The notes below the pieces were generated by a model. That model was not told where the DNA came from and made no database searches. It was given only the letters and a program-made list of their open reading frames with translations. A stretch of 64,000 bases of DNA from Gammaproteobacteria bacterium MedPE (lineage in GTDB: Bacteria; Pseudomonadota; Gammaproteobacteria; Enterobacterales; Psychrobiaceae), in the NCBI GenBank assembly GCA_001874365.1, contig MPDF01000001.1:19224-83223 (forward strand). Reading direction: 5' to 3'. The translations under genes and the position numbers were made by a program. Below, piece after piece: positions 1-9,239 of the stretch (its first letter is position 1; every line of letters starts with the position of its first letter).

Positions 1-3000
1 AATTAGAAGAACGTGATTGCGTTAAATTAGTGGTTCGTGAAGATAGTTTTGGCCGCTTCTATTCTTGTGTTGTTTATATGGCAAGAGAGCGCTACAACAC
101 GGCACTGCGTAAGAAAACACAAGAAGTATTAGCACGTCACTTTGAATCTGAAGAGGAAGTGGCGTTTACGACATTCTTCTCTGAATCTAATCTGGCGCGT
201 ACTCATTATATTGTGCAGTTAAAACCAAACCACAAACCGGAAATTAGCGTGAAAGCCATCGAAAACGATTTAATTGAAGCCGCTCGCTCATGGGAAGATA
301 AACTAGAGAATGCGTTAGTAGCGCATCACGGTGAATCTATTGCGAAAGCACTTAGTAATAAATACAACAAAGCCTTTAGTCAAAGCTATAAGACCGATGT
401 ATTGCCAGGCGTTGCTGTTGTCGATATTGCGACTCTTGAAACATTAAATGATGATCATAACTTAGGGATGATTTTCTATCGTCCACAAGAGATGAAAAAA
501 GGCAGCAAACAAGTTCGACTAAAACTATTTAGTCTAGATGAGCCTCTGCATTTGTCTGATGTGTTACCAATGCTCGAAAACTTTGGGTTAAGAATTGTTG
601 GTGAGCGTCCATATGAGCTAATTTTAGAAGGCGGTCACTCAGCTTGGGTGCTAGATTTCCAAATGCTGCATACTGGTGACAATAACTTCGACATTAATGA
701 AGTACAAAACATCTTCCAAAACGCATTTGCCCAAGTATGGTCAGGTGAATTAGAAGACGATGGCTTCAACAAATTATTGCTGGCGACTAATTTAACAGGT
801 CGTAAGATTACTATTCTTCGTGCTTACGCTAAATACATGCGTCAAATTGGTAGTACTTTCAACCAAAGTTATATCGAAGAGACGATGGGGCGTTATCCAG
901 AGATCGCTAAGTTAATTATTGAATTATTCACGCTTAAATTTGACCCAAGTGCGAAGTTTAGTGAAAAGAAATTAAAGAAAATTCAAGACGATATTATCGA
1001 TCGTTTAGACTTAGTTGCTAACCTAGATGATGACCGTATTATTCGTCGTTACTTAGACATGGTACTAGCGACCATTCGTACTAACTTCTTCCAGCCAAAT
1101 GAAGATGGTTCGACGAAATCTTACATGTCATTTAAAGTTCGTCCTGAAATGATTCCTGAAATTCCATTGCCGTTACCGAAGTTTGAAATCTTTGTGTATT
1201 CACCACGTGTTGAAGGTGTTCATTTACGTGGTGGTAAAGTGGCACGTGGAGGTTTGCGTTGGTCAGATCGTCGTGAAGATTTCCGTACTGAGGTTTTAGG
1301 CTTAGTTAAAGCACAGCAAGTTAAAAACACCGTTATCGTTCCTGTCGGTGCGAAAGGTGGTTTCGTTTGTAAAAAACTACCGACAACTGGTGGTCGTGAG
1401 GCATTCTTTACTGAAGGCCAAGAATGTTACAAGATTTTCATTCGAGCGTTATTAGATATTACTGATAACATTGTTGATGGTGATCTTATTCCACCAAAAT
1501 CTGTGGTTCGTCATGATGAAGATGATCCGTACCTAGTTGTTGCTGCCGATAAAGGTACAGCGACATTCTCAGATATCGCTAATGGCATTTCTGAAGAATA
1601 CAACTTCTGGATGGGTGATGCATTCGCGTCTGGTGGTAGTGTTGGTTATGACCATAAGAAAATGGGGATTACGGCACGTGGTGGCTGGGAATCAGTTAAG
1701 CGTCACTTCCGTGAGATCGGCATTGATTGTCAAAACACAGACTTTACTTGTATCGCTGTTGGCGACATGGCGGGCGATGTATTTGGTAATGGTATGCTGT
1801 TATCAAAACACACGTGTTTGCAAGTTGCATTCAACCACATGCATATCTTTATTGATCCAACGCCTGATGCAGCGAAAAGCTGGGTAGAGCGTGATCGTTT
1901 ATTTAACTTACCACGCTCATCGTGGGACGATTACAATACTGATTTAATTTCAAAAGGCGGCGGTATTTTCTCTCGCAGCGCTAAATCAATTAGCTTAACG
2001 CCGGAAATTAAGAAGATGTTGGGTATTAAGAAAGCTAGCCTAACACCAAATGAGTTAATTAAGGCCGTGTTACGCATGGACGTTGATTTATTCTGGAATG
2101 GCGGCATCGGTACGTATCTAAAAGGCTCTGGCGAAAGTCACGCGGATGTTGGTGACCGTGCCAATGACGCACTGCGCATCAATGGCAGTGAAATGAAAGC
2201 TAAAATTATTGGTGAGGGTGGCAACTTAGGTTGTACTCAACTAGGTCGTATTGAATATTGTGCTGCTGGCGGCCGAATGAATACCGACTTTATCGATAAC
2301 GTTGGTGGCGTAGATTGTTCAGACAACGAAGTAAACATTAAAATCTTACTAAATAGTCTCGTTGCCCATGGTGATTTGACGGTTAAACAGCGTAACGAAT
2401 TACTGTACTCAATGACCGACGAAGTGGGTGAGATTGTAATTGATAACCACAACCGTCAAACCCAGTCGCTTTCAATTAGTAGCTATGGCGGAGCGAACAT
2501 GCTTAAAGAGCAAATTCGCTTTATGCATGGCTTGGAAAAATCTGGTAGTTTAGATCGCGCTTTAGAGTTTTTACCGACGGATGAAGAATTAGCTGAGCGC
2601 CAAGCAGATGGTCGAGGTTTTACACGTCCAGAACTCGCGGTGCTACTAGCATACGGTAAAATGGTATTGAAAGAGCAGTTGGTGATTGATGAAATCACAG
2701 ACAACAGCTTCCATTCGCGACTATTACCAGCAGCCTTCCCGAAAGTATTGCAAGAACGCTACGCTCAGGATATGGAAAATCATCCATTGCGCCGTGAGAT
2801 CATTGCCACGCAACTAGCCAATAAGTTAGTTGATGATATGGGACTGAATTTTGTTCATCGTATGACTGATGAAACAGGTGCTACTGTCGATGAGATTGCG
2901 CACTGTTATACTATCGCATCAGAAGTCTTTGGTTTACGTCATCTATTTGAATCTGTGGATGCTTTGAACAATAAACTTGATGCGAAAATTCAGACTAAAT

Positions 3001-3659
3001 TGTTGTCAGAAACTCGTCGCAGTATTCGTCGTGTAACACGTTGGTTCTTACGAAATCGTGATACGTCGATGAGTATCGAGCAAACTATTGAATTCTACAA
3101 ACCTAAGTTTGATGTGATTAATAGCAACATGTTTGATTTGTTAGTTGAGAGCGATGCGAAACATATCAAGGCACAGATTGATGTGATGATTAACGATGGG
3201 GTGCCAAAGGCAATTAGTGAAGCGGTATGTAAAGCATCTACTATGTTTTCTGCGATGGATGTTGCTCAAGTTGCACAAGAAACTGAGATGGACCTATGCT
3301 TAGTGGCTCAAACCTACTTTAAATTAGGTGATGAAGTTGAACTACATTGGTTCTTAGACCAAATTTCTGCACAACCTGTTGCAAACCACTGGCAAGCACT
3401 TGCTCGTGCATCATTTAGAGAAGAGCTTGATTGGCAACAACGGGCTTTAACAGCCACTGTATTAAAGGGGTGTACAAATACGCAAGCTGGTTGTGATGAC
3501 ATTGTTGCTAAATGGGTGAATGACAACGATAAGTTATTAAGTCGTTGGGTTCATTTATTAGCAGACTTTAAAGCGAGTAAAACTCATGAATTTGCCAAAT
3601 TCTCTGTCGCATTACGAGAGTTAAATTTATTGAGCCATAATGCAACTTTAGCGCTATAA
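1..3659 (+). CDS. gdhB: NAD-specific glutamate dehydrogenase, large type (5' end cut by window)
   Basis: Oxidative deamination of glutamate to 2-oxoglutarate and ammonia with NAD, in the cytoplasm. The frame is open to base 3, so this is the C-terminal ~1218 residues of a family usually near 1600 residues; the GTG at 30 is internal. Visible motifs include the substrate/catalytic region KVARGGLRWSDRREDFRTE, the lysine segment VGAKGGFVCKK, and the nucleotide-binding stretch GDMAGDVFGNGML, all typical of the large L-GDH family. An intrinsic terminator follows directly. pyrD lies downstream on the same strand but probably has its own promoter in the 120-bp gap. Family assignment is firm; the symbol is the one commonly used in related bacteria. 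Confidence 0.95.
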   Translation, partial: LEERDCVKLVVREDSFGRFYSCVVYMARERYNTALRKKTQEVLARHFESEEEVAFTTFFSESNLARTHYIVQLKPNHKPEISVKAIENDLIEAARSWEDKLENALVAHHGESIAKALSNKYNKAFSQSYKTDVLPGVAVVDIATLETLNDDHNLGMIFYRPQEMKKGSKQVRLKLFSLDEPLHLSDVLPMLENFGLRIVGERPYELILEGGHSAWVLDFQMLHTGDNNFDINEVQNIFQNAFAQVWSGELEDDGFNKLLLATNLTGRKITILRAYAKYMRQIGSTFNQSYIEETMGRYPEIAKLIIELFTLKFDPSAKFSEKKLKKIQDDIIDRLDLVANLDDDRIIRRYLDMVLATIRTNFFQPNEDGSTKSYMSFKVRPEMIPEIPLPLPKFEIFVYSPRVEGVHLRGGKVARGGLRWSDRREDFRTEVLGLVKAQQVKNTVIVPVGAKGGFVCKKLPTTGGREAFFTEGQECYKIFIRALLDITDNIVDGDLIPPKSVVRHDEDDPYLVVAADKGTATFSDIANGISEEYNFWMGDAFASGGSVGYDHKKMGITARGGWESVKRHFREIGIDCQNTDFTCIAVGDMAGDVFGNGMLLSKHTCLQVAFNHMHIFIDPTPDAAKSWVERDRLFNLPRSSWDDYNTDLISKGGGIFSRSAKSISLTPEIKKMLGIKKASLTPNELIKAVLRMDVDLFWNGGIGTYLKGSGESHADVGDRANDALRINGSEMKAKIIGEGGNLGCTQLGRIEYCAAGGRMNTDFIDNVGGVDCSDNEVNIKILLNSLVAHGDLTVKQRNELLYSMTDEVGEIVIDNHNRQTQSLSISSYGGANMLKEQIRFMHGLEKSGSLDRALEFLPTDEELAERQADGRGFTRPELAVLLAYGKMVLKEQLVIDEITDNSFHSRLLPAAFPKVLQERYAQDMENHPLRREIIATQLANKLVDDMGLNFVHRMTDETGATVDEIAHCYTIASEVFGLRHLFESVDALNNKLDAKIQTKLLSETRRSIRRVTRWFLRNRDTSMSIEQTIEFYKPKFDVINSNMFDLLVESDAKHIKAQIDVMINDGVPKAISEAVCKASTMFSAMDVAQVAQETEMDLCLVAQTYFKLGDEVELHWFLDQISAQPVANHWQALARASFREELDWQQRALTATVLKGCTNTQAGCDDIVAKWVNDNDKLLSRWVHLLADFKASKTHEFAKFSVALRELNLLSHNATLAL

Positions 3660-3677
3660 TATAGCGCAATTTTTAAG

Positions 3678-3702
3678 AGCCCGGTCAATACCGGGCTTTT
3701 TT
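3678..3702 (+). terminator. intrinsic terminator after glutamate dehydrogenase
   Basis: Arms AGCCCGGT and ACCGGGCT around a CAAT loop, followed by a run of T. Confidence 0.9.
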
Positions 3703-3782
3703 ATGCTATTTATCAACGAAGGGTTGATAGGTATAAGTTTTACGAAATTTATCCTTATCATTCTTTTTATTTTGGAGATCCG

Positions 3783-4793
3783 ATGTTTTTTTCATTGTCG
3801 CAAAAACTAATGTTTCAACTTGATCCTGAGCGTGCTCATGAAATGGCGATCTCATTTTTAAAGCATTCAGCCAATACGCCATTAGCCTGTGCTTATACGC
3901 AAAGCCTACAAAATAAACCCGTCAATGTTATGGGGATAGACTTTAAGAATCCAATTGGTTTAGCGGCTGGCCTTGATAAAAATGGTGAATGTGTTGACGC
4001 ATTCGATAAGATGGGATTTGGTTTTGTTGAAGTTGGAACTGTGACGCCACGTGCTCAGGATGGTAATGAAAAACCACGGATTTTCCGTTTAAAAGAACAA
4101 CAAGCCATCATTAATCGTATGGGATTTAACAATCACGGCGTCGATTATTTAGTGAATAATGTTGAAAACCGTCAGTCAAATGGCGTGCTTGGTATTAATA
4201 TTGGTAAAAACTTCGATACGCCAGTTGAAAATGGCAAAGACGATTATCTCATTTGTATGGATAAAGTGTATCAACATGCATCATATATTACAGTGAATAT
4301 TTCATCGCCAAATACACCAGGACTGCGCAGTTTACAGTACGGTGAAGCACTAGATGATTTACTAAAGTCATTAAAAGAGCGCCAAGCTAAACTCGCTCAG
4401 CAACATGGTAAACAAGTCCCTTTATTATTAAAAATAGCACCTGACTTGAGTCATGAAGAAGTGATACAAATTGCCGATAGTTTAGTGCGTCATAAAGTTG
4501 ATGGCGTAATCGCTACCAATACAACGTTGTCACGTGAAGGGGTAGAAAGTTCAACTTATGCTAATGAGGCAGGGGGCTTAAGTGGCCGTCCTGTTGCTCA
4601 AAAATCGACTGAAGTTGTAAAACTGCTTAATCAAGAGATAAATGGTCAGTTACCTATTATTGGTGTAGGTGGGATCGATTCAGCTGCATCAGGTGCCGAA
4701 AAATTTGACGCTGGTGCATCATTGATCCAAGTTTATAGTGGTTTTATCTATCAAGGTCCTCAATTAATCAAAGACTTGGTAAATGCCCGTTAA
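3783..4793 (+). CDS. pyrD: dihydroorotate dehydrogenase (quinone), class 2
   Basis: Membrane-associated FMN enzyme of pyrimidine synthesis that oxidises dihydroorotate to orotate and passes electrons to quinone. The 336-residue length matches class 2 enzymes. The N-terminal helix [21 protein letters not shown] is the quinone/membrane domain. FMN and substrate motifs seen are [37 protein letters not shown] (with the class 2 catalytic Ser) and [11 protein letters not shown] is preceded by TTTTGGAGATCCG, a good ribosome binding site. A hairpin follows the stop, and zapC comes next as in other gammaproteobacteria. Confidence 0.97.
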   Translation: MFFSLSQKLMFQLDPERAHEMAISFLKHSANTPLACAYTQSLQNKPVNVMGIDFKNPIGLAAGLDKNGECVDAFDKMGFGFVEVGTVTPRAQDGNEKPRIFRLKEQQAIINRMGFNNHGVDYLVNNVENRQSNGVLGINIGKNFDTPVENGKDDYLICMDKVYQHASYITVNISSPNTPGLRSLQYGEALDDLLKSLKERQAKLAQQHGKQVPLLLKIAPDLSHEEVIQIADSLVRHKVDGVIATNTTLSREGVESSTYANEAGGLSGRPVAQKSTEVVKLLNQEINGQLPIIGVGGIDSAASGAEKFDAGASLIQVYSGFIYQGPQLIKDLVNAR

Positions 4794-4818
4794 ACATTGA
4801 TGTTTATGCGATCTAGAT

Positions 4819-4847
4819 AAGGATCCCGATCGCCATGCGGGATCCTT
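4819..4847 (+). terminator. hairpin/terminator after pyrD
   Basis: Ten-base arms AAGGATCCCG and CGGGATCCTT with a 9-nt loop. The T run is short (TTTA), so it is a weak or transcript-stabilising terminator. Confidence 0.6.
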
Positions 4848-4974
4848 TACGTGATCGCTAAGTTTATGTATTTTAATGTAAAAAAATTAACCAAAGTCGT
4901 TGATTTTTGATATTATAGCGACTAACTTATCTGTGTCGTCAATTTAATCAAGACAATTAGTAATAGGGTCTCTG

Positions 4975-5514
4975 GTGCTTATTAAACCGAATAAAGACTG
5001 GAAATGGAATTTTTGTCATAACCAAAATAGACTTACTCTGGAAATGGGTGAGGGCATGATATTTGTGTCGGCGTTTTCAAAACGTCATTTGGTTAATGAT
5101 GCTTTTAATAATGAGTACTTGTCGATTGAGCAGGGTGAAGATTTTACGCTGTTCTTTGAAAAGCTCGACGCACAGTTACCTGTCCCCTCTGATTTTATCT
5201 ATCAAATAACATTGAATTGCCTTGTCGCTAAGAATTTTTATAAACCGTTGATGCCTAAGAGTTGGTTCTTTGCCACTGCTCCCGCGTTATCAAGCGCATT
5301 ACTAGGTAATGTTGTTAAGTTACAATCGGCCACCGAATGTCGCCATTATGTGGTGGTAGAAAGTAATACTAATGCCTCAACGTTGTTACTTATTGAGAAA
5401 TCTCATGTGCTAAATGATGTAAAATCGATGGCTCAGTTTGAATTAATTAAAGTAATGAACGACCGACTTATCCCAGTTAAATTTGAATCTGCAGAAAGAG
5501 TTAGCGCTGCGTAG
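4975..5514 (+). CDS. zapC: cell division protein ZapC
   Basis: Cytoplasmic FtsZ-associated protein that stabilises Z-ring protofilament bundles. The 179 residues match the family length, and the start LIKPNKDWKWNF, the block YKPLMPKSWFFAT, the VVVES strand and the segment KVMNDRLIPVKF align with enterobacterial ZapC as remembered. The start codon is GTG at 4975, preceded by AATAGGGTC as Shine-Dalgarno. Position directly after pyrD is the conserved gammaproteobacterial context. No clear terminator follows; the next gene begins 100 bp downstream behind an AT-rich promoter-like stretch. Confidence 0.9.
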   Translation: MLIKPNKDWKWNFCHNQNRLTLEMGEGMIFVSAFSKRHLVNDAFNNEYLSIEQGEDFTLFFEKLDAQLPVPSDFIYQITLNCLVAKNFYKPLMPKSWFFATAPALSSALLGNVVKLQSATECRHYVVVESNTNASTLLLIEKSHVLNDVKSMAQFELIKVMNDRLIPVKFESAERVSAA

Positions 5515-5618
5515 TTGAATTACAGCCCTAACGGATTAATCTAACTATCCTTTTTCTTTTATTTTTGATTGTATAACTTTATACTCAAGCAAATTATTAC
5601 ATTACTTGGGGCAGGGAT

Positions 5619-6662
5619 ATGCTTTTTCACACCAATACAACAATCTCATTAATTATTTCGTCGATTGCAGCCACTAACACGACATCCACAATCGAAAATG
5701 AACTTTTGATTGAAGAAATTAAACGTGGTGCACCAATCGAACGCGTTGACCCTAAATATCCAATTCAAGCTGCCAGAACAGGCCAAGAGGGTTGGGTAAT
5801 TGTCAGTTATGTTATTGGCAAAGACGGTAAAGTGAACTCGGCAATTGTCGAAGAGTCTTCTAATAAATCGATGTTTAATAAGTCTACATTAAATGCTGTT
5901 AACAGTTGGAAATTTGAACCGACCACCGTTAATGGCAAAGCCGTTGAGCAGTGTAAAAACAGCGTTCGGATTGATTATAAGCTGACTAATGCAGAAAATG
6001 GAGCACGACGTAAATTTGTGAGTCAGTATAAAAGGATTTTGACTATGATTGATGAAAAGTCTTTCGAAGATGCTGATAATGCAATCAATAAGCTTAAAAA
6101 ACGAGGCGCTTGGAATTTATATGAAGACGCTTGGTTGAGTAGCCTTGAAGTCCAATATTACAACAAGAAAGGCGACGAGTTGGGAGAAATGGAAGTATTA
6201 AATCGTTTAAGTTATGGTAACGATAATTACTTGGATCTCAATACAACGCTTAATCATATGATTCGTTTATTTAAGTTGAACCTAAAAAATAAATTGTATG
6301 TTGACGCATTAAGGTTAGCTAAACTAATTGAAAAAACCGACACTAAATCCGTTGTATATCCTTCGATGATAAAAACAGTCGGTCAAATTGAAACGTTTAT
6401 TGATACTGGTGGACATTACAGTGTCCAAGGAACGATTAAAGACGGAGTGTGGCGTTATGATATTGCACGAGGTTCATTTGCGTTTGATGGCGTTACAGAC
6501 CATTTACGTAAATTAGACATTCGTTGTGACAATAAATTTGTATCTTATCGGATCAAAGAACAATCTACATGGACGATACCAAAATCATATGGTGAATGTG
6601 CACTCTATGTTTACGGTGAGGAAAATACGATTGTAAATCTAATCGAAGTGAAAAACTCATAA
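5619..6662 (+). CDS. exported TonB C-terminal-domain protein
   Basis: A 347-residue protein. Residues ~1-20 form a short hydrophobic export signal or anchor. Residues ~33-124 are a TonB C-terminal domain, with DPKYPIQAARTGQEGWVIVSY and NAVNSWKFEPTTVNGKAVE as core motifs. The remaining ~220 residues contain helical stretches rich in K/E/Y and resemble no domain I can name. It lacks the proline-rich spacer of a classic TonB and there is no exbB/exbD next to it, so energy transduction is unproven; many stand-alone proteins of this kind are periplasmic. The RBS is GGGGCAGGGAT. Its transcript originally ended in the terminator now split by the adjacent insertion sequence. Confidence 0.75.
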   Translation: MLFHTNTTISLIISSIAATNTTSTIENELLIEEIKRGAPIERVDPKYPIQAARTGQEGWVIVSYVIGKDGKVNSAIVEESSNKSMFNKSTLNAVNSWKFEPTTVNGKAVEQCKNSVRIDYKLTNAENGARRKFVSQYKRILTMIDEKSFEDADNAINKLKKRGAWNLYEDAWLSSLEVQYYNKKGDELGEMEVLNRLSYGNDNYLDLNTTLNHMIRLFKLNLKNKLYVDALRLAKLIEKTDTKSVVYPSMIKTVGQIETFIDTGGHYSVQGTIKDGVWRYDIARGSFAFDGVTDHLRKLDIRCDNKFVSYRIKEQSTWTIPKSYGECALYVYGEENTIVNLIEVKNS

Positions 6663-6682
6663 TAAAAAGGGCGCTAAATGCG
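6661..6682 (+). terminator. left half of an ancestral bidirectional terminator, split by an IS
   Basis: AAAAAGGGCGC, then TAAATGCG. The matching right arm GCGCCCTTTTT lies at 8125-8135 beyond the IS. Joining the flanks through one copy of the duplication regenerates an 11-bp stem with a TAAAT loop and T runs on both sides. Confidence 0.85.
6672..6682. repeat. target-site duplication, left copy (CGCTAAATGCG)
   Basis: An 11-bp direct repeat identical to 8117-8127, immediately outside the IS terminal repeats. The repeat is itself CGC-TAAAT-GCG, the tip of the old terminator hairpin. Confidence 0.9.
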
Positions 6683-6688
6683 TAATGT

Positions 6689-6721
6689 CAGTCAGTTAAG
6701 CTGACTGGCATTTTTGTTTTT
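6689..6721 (+). terminator. IS-borne terminator at the left (3') end of copy 1
   Basis: Arms CAGTCAG and CTGACTG with loop TTAAG, then GCA and a T-rich run. It partly overlaps the terminal repeat and faces transcripts entering from the TonB-domain gene. Confidence 0.75.
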
Positions 6722-8026
6722 ATTGTGAGGGTACTTTGAAGGTTTGGGCTTCACCCATCTTCGATAGTTCCTGTCTGAGCACCTGTCAGGCAATTTAAAG
6801 TAGCGCATTTGTTCAAGTAAGAATTCGTAATGTTTAGGTATGTTTCCTGGAGAAGTTAATGGGAGCGTCGCAAAAAATTGCGTGACGGCCATAGAACAGC
6901 TTGCAAAGCTTAATTGGCTGGGCAATACACTATCGAGCCGAGCGGCCGCTGCCGTCATGGCCTGTCTGATGAGATTATACGCTAATAAAATTCCCCATAA
7001 CTCTTGCTCTATCATATCTGGGCGCTTGCTTCTTAATGTATATTTACTATCCAGCAGCGTTTGTTTCATCTCTCTAAAACCGAGTTCTATTTCCCATCGA
7101 TAACAATACAGCTCTACCATTTCTTCACTTGGAAAGCGCATTGGGTCGACCATCGACGTCAACATCCTATACTCTTTCCCTTTGATGACTTTGCTCACTA
7201 ACCTCGCTTCTAGTGTTTTTGGTAACTCAGCAAATTTCTTACGTGATTGCGGTGTTGTCTTCAGTCGGATTTTAAAATCATGCTTACTAATACGTTGAAT
7301 TATTTCATACTGTAGGTCTTTTCTAGCAGGTATCATCCAGTGCCTATGTTCACCTGCTTGATGCCAGCGATTTAATAGCCCTAACGAGTAGTATCCTTTA
7401 TCAAATATCGTTAAAGAGCTGTCAGGCGTTCGCTCAATTAGTTGCTCTGCTAGCATCATTTCGTTAGTTCGGTAATCTGAAAAGGCGCTATTGATTAATT
7501 GATGGCTAGTCACTTCCATGTGATAAACCATACGGATTTTAGGGAAGATATTGTCACTATGACCGTTGTTTTGAGCTTTAAATGTATCGTGATTCTCTGG
7601 TGTATCAGCTGTTCGCCATACAACCCCATCAACAGCCAATAGGTTTAAGCCAGCCCACGTTTCAAACTTATTGGCTTGATAGCTTTGCGTAGCCATCGCC
7701 AAGAATACTTGCTTCACGGCCTCTGAGCCCAGGCGTTGTCTGGCCTGAACTAATGCACTTGGTGCCACTAATGGCTTTTTCCCAGGCAACATAATATCCA
7801 TTTGGGTAGCGATATCCCATACTGAGCGCTGTCTAAATAAGCTCATCCCTACAATAGACCAAAGAACAGTTTCTAAGGGTAATCGGCGCTTTCGGATAGT
7901 TGCAACTCCTGCCTGTTGAAAACCTTGTTCGATTAACTGTGGGGAGAGTATTTCAGCAAACTTCTCAAATGAATGGAATGTATTACAAGCGGCGAGTGTG
8001 GTTGTAAGCTCTGATTCTAGGCGCAT
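6692..8026 (-). CDS. IS4-family DDE transposase
   Basis: Cuts and joins the IS ends. The 444-residue call starts at ATG 8026, which aligns with the GTG start of the second copy ([11 protein letters not shown] against [11 protein letters not shown]) and immediately follows a T run; longer in-frame starts at 8038 and 8044 are less likely. Catalytic landmarks are [11 protein letters not shown] (first Asp), IFDKGYYS (second Asp), and [15 protein letters not shown], which fits the IS4 signature Y-x2-R-x3-E-x6-K. The N-terminal part ([18 protein letters not shown]) is the usual helical DNA-binding region. The stop codon lies within the left terminal repeat, nine bases from the end of the element. 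The gene is intact, so the element may be active. Confidence 0.95.
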   Translation of the reverse strand: MRLESELTTTLAACNTFHSFEKFAEILSPQLIEQGFQQAGVATIRKRRLPLETVLWSIVGMSLFRQRSVWDIATQMDIMLPGKKPLVAPSALVQARQRLGSEAVKQVFLAMATQSYQANKFETWAGLNLLAVDGVVWRTADTPENHDTFKAQNNGHSDNIFPKIRMVYHMEVTSHQLINSAFSDYRTNEMMLAEQLIERTPDSSLTIFDKGYYSLGLLNRWHQAGEHRHWMIPARKDLQYEIIQRISKHDFKIRLKTTPQSRKKFAELPKTLEARLVSKVIKGKEYRMLTSMVDPMRFPSEEMVELYCYRWEIELGFREMKQTLLDSKYTLRSKRPDMIEQELWGILLAYNLIRQAMTAAAARLDSVLPSQLSFASCSMAVTQFFATLPLTSPGNIPKHYEFLLEQMRYFKLPDRCSDRNYRRWVKPKPSKYPHNKNKNASQLN

Positions 8027-8028
8027 AA

Positions 8029-8064
8029 AAAAATCCATAACCAAATAAATGATTATGGATTTTT
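8029..8064 (-). promoter_or_regulatory. hairpin with T7 run just before the transposase start (copy 1)
   Basis: Read on the minus strand, arms AAAAATCCATAA and TTATGGATTTTT are followed by T residues that run straight into the start codon at 8026. It could act as a terminator for incoming read-through and hide the start in a stem. The second IS copy has an equivalent structure at the same place. Confidence 0.7.
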
Positions 8065-8072
8065 GTACGATC

Positions 8073-8098
8073 CAATCGATCGGTCAACCGATCGATTG
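8073..8098 (-). promoter_or_regulatory. perfect 11-bp stem-loop near the right end of IS copy 1
   Basis: Arms CAATCGATCGG and CCGATCGATTG with a 4-nt loop, between the terminal repeat and the start-codon hairpin. Second barrier on the read-through side, or a transposase-binding structure. Confidence 0.6.
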
Positions 8099-8116
8099 CT
8101 TAACTGATCGGCATTA

Positions 8117-8127
8117 CGCTAAATGCG
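8117..8127. repeat. target-site duplication, right copy (CGCTAAATGCG)
   Basis: Identical to 6672-6682. It is followed by CCCTTTTT, the remaining right arm and T run of the split terminator. Confidence 0.9.
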
Positions 8128-8162
8128 CCCTTTTTGGTTGAGAGAGTGTAAATTGGTATCGA

Positions 8163-9212
8163 CTAGAATTTGTAGTCGAAGTTATAACGCATACCAACCA
8201 TTACTTGGTCGTTATCTTCACGCTCTTTGAAGTTATTGTTCTGGTATTCAATAAACGTGTAGAAATCGCTGCTTGCGTGCCATTCTAAGGTTGTATTAAT
8301 GCGCGTTACTTCAGCGGTGTCAAATGCAGATAAATCATCAGCGTAGTTTGATAGGCCTAGTTTGAACTTGTAGCTATCACTAATTTGAAATGCACCAACA
8401 ACATCAATAGTACTTCTGTCTTGACCATTACCGCCACGATCGATGTCCTGATAAGATGCAGCGATGTAGTGGTCACCGATATTTTTTGAGGCTGATAAAC
8501 CAAGGGTGTTTTCATCAGTACCAGCAAAGTCACGTGTTAGGTAAGCAGCGCCTAAAGTAAAACCGTCACCTTTGTATTTTAAGCCAGCATTCACTAAGTC
8601 ACTGCCTTCATTATCAGTATCTTTATTAAACTGACCAGCGACACTGAATGAAAGGTTACCAAAGTCTTTGCCGTAAGACACTAATTGCTGTTGACGGAAC
8701 GGGCTAGCGTCGTCATAAGCAAGTGGCGTGCTTGCACGGTTAAAGATATCTACAGGATCAGCAATGATGTTGTATTGCATTGTTGCTTGTTTACCAATTG
8801 CAATGCGGCCAAAATCACCTTTAATACCTACGTAGGCCTTACGTGCCTCACCGAAATCACCGTTAAGTTGAATGTTAACTTTGAATTCGCCTTTTGCAAA
8901 GGCGGTCATACCATTACCTAAGTCACGTGATGTTGCGAAACCAACACGAGACAGTGCATCACCAACATCCCAAGAATCTTCAGAATCACTGCTTGTAACT
9001 CCGAAAGTAGGGCGTAGTGTGCCGTAAACATTAAAGCTAGTTTTTGAATCAGATTTTTTCTCAGTGCCTTCTAACGCTGCAATACGCTTTGAAATTACTT
9101 CGAGTTGCTTTTCTAATTGTGCTTTACTTACATTATCATCAGCAGATGCTTGAAAGACGGGCATTGCGATAACTAAAGGAAGTAATGCAGTTTTTAGTTT
9201 TACGTTTTTCAT
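8163..9212 (-). CDS. outer-membrane porin, general gram-negative type
   Basis: A 349-residue beta-barrel porin for diffusion of small solutes. It has a clear signal peptide (residues 1-24, cleavage after FQASA). A short predicted coiled coil follows at ~28-48 (NVSKAQLEKQLEVISKRIAALEG), as in many trimeric marine porins. Then come alternating amphipathic strands with motifs such as AFAKGEFKVNI, EARKAYVGIKGDFGRIAIGKQ and FYTFIEYQNNNF, ending in RYNFDYKF with the terminal Phe needed for outer-membrane assembly. It lies downstream of gcvP on the same strand with an 81-bp gap holding two small palindromes. Its 3' terminator is the one interrupted by the IS. Confidence 0.92.
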   Translation of the reverse strand: MKNVKLKTALLPLVIAMPVFQASADDNVSKAQLEKQLEVISKRIAALEGTEKKSDSKTSFNVYGTLRPTFGVTSSDSEDSWDVGDALSRVGFATSRDLGNGMTAFAKGEFKVNIQLNGDFGEARKAYVGIKGDFGRIAIGKQATMQYNIIADPVDIFNRASTPLAYDDASPFRQQQLVSYGKDFGNLSFSVAGQFNKDTDNEGSDLVNAGLKYKGDGFTLGAAYLTRDFAGTDENTLGLSASKNIGDHYIAASYQDIDRGGNGQDRSTIDVVGAFQISDSYKFKLGLSNYADDLSAFDTAEVTRINTTLEWHASSDFYTFIEYQNNNFKEREDNDQVMVGMRYNFDYKF

Positions 9213-9239
9213 TGTGTTTCCTTATTACTATCAAAATTG

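Larger units (their letters stand above)
6683..8116 (-). mobile_element. intact IS4-family insertion sequence, copy 1
   Basis: Element of 1434 bp. The imperfect terminal inverted repeats are TAATGTCAGTCAGTTAAGC (left) and, on the other strand, TAATGCCGATCAGTTAAGC (right). It is flanked by an 11-bp target duplication and carries one transposase gene filling nearly the whole length. Because the target is palindromic, the exact boundary between terminal repeat and duplication could shift by one base. It lies between convergent genes (TonB-domain protein and porin), inside the loop of their shared terminator. A diverged relative is at 22818-24239 in the same orientation. Confidence 0.93.

Noticed and set aside
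8148..8160. AATTGGTA-like sequence as another copy of the dispersed repeat
   Set aside because: Only the short end motif matches; neither the neighbouring block nor a second end is present.
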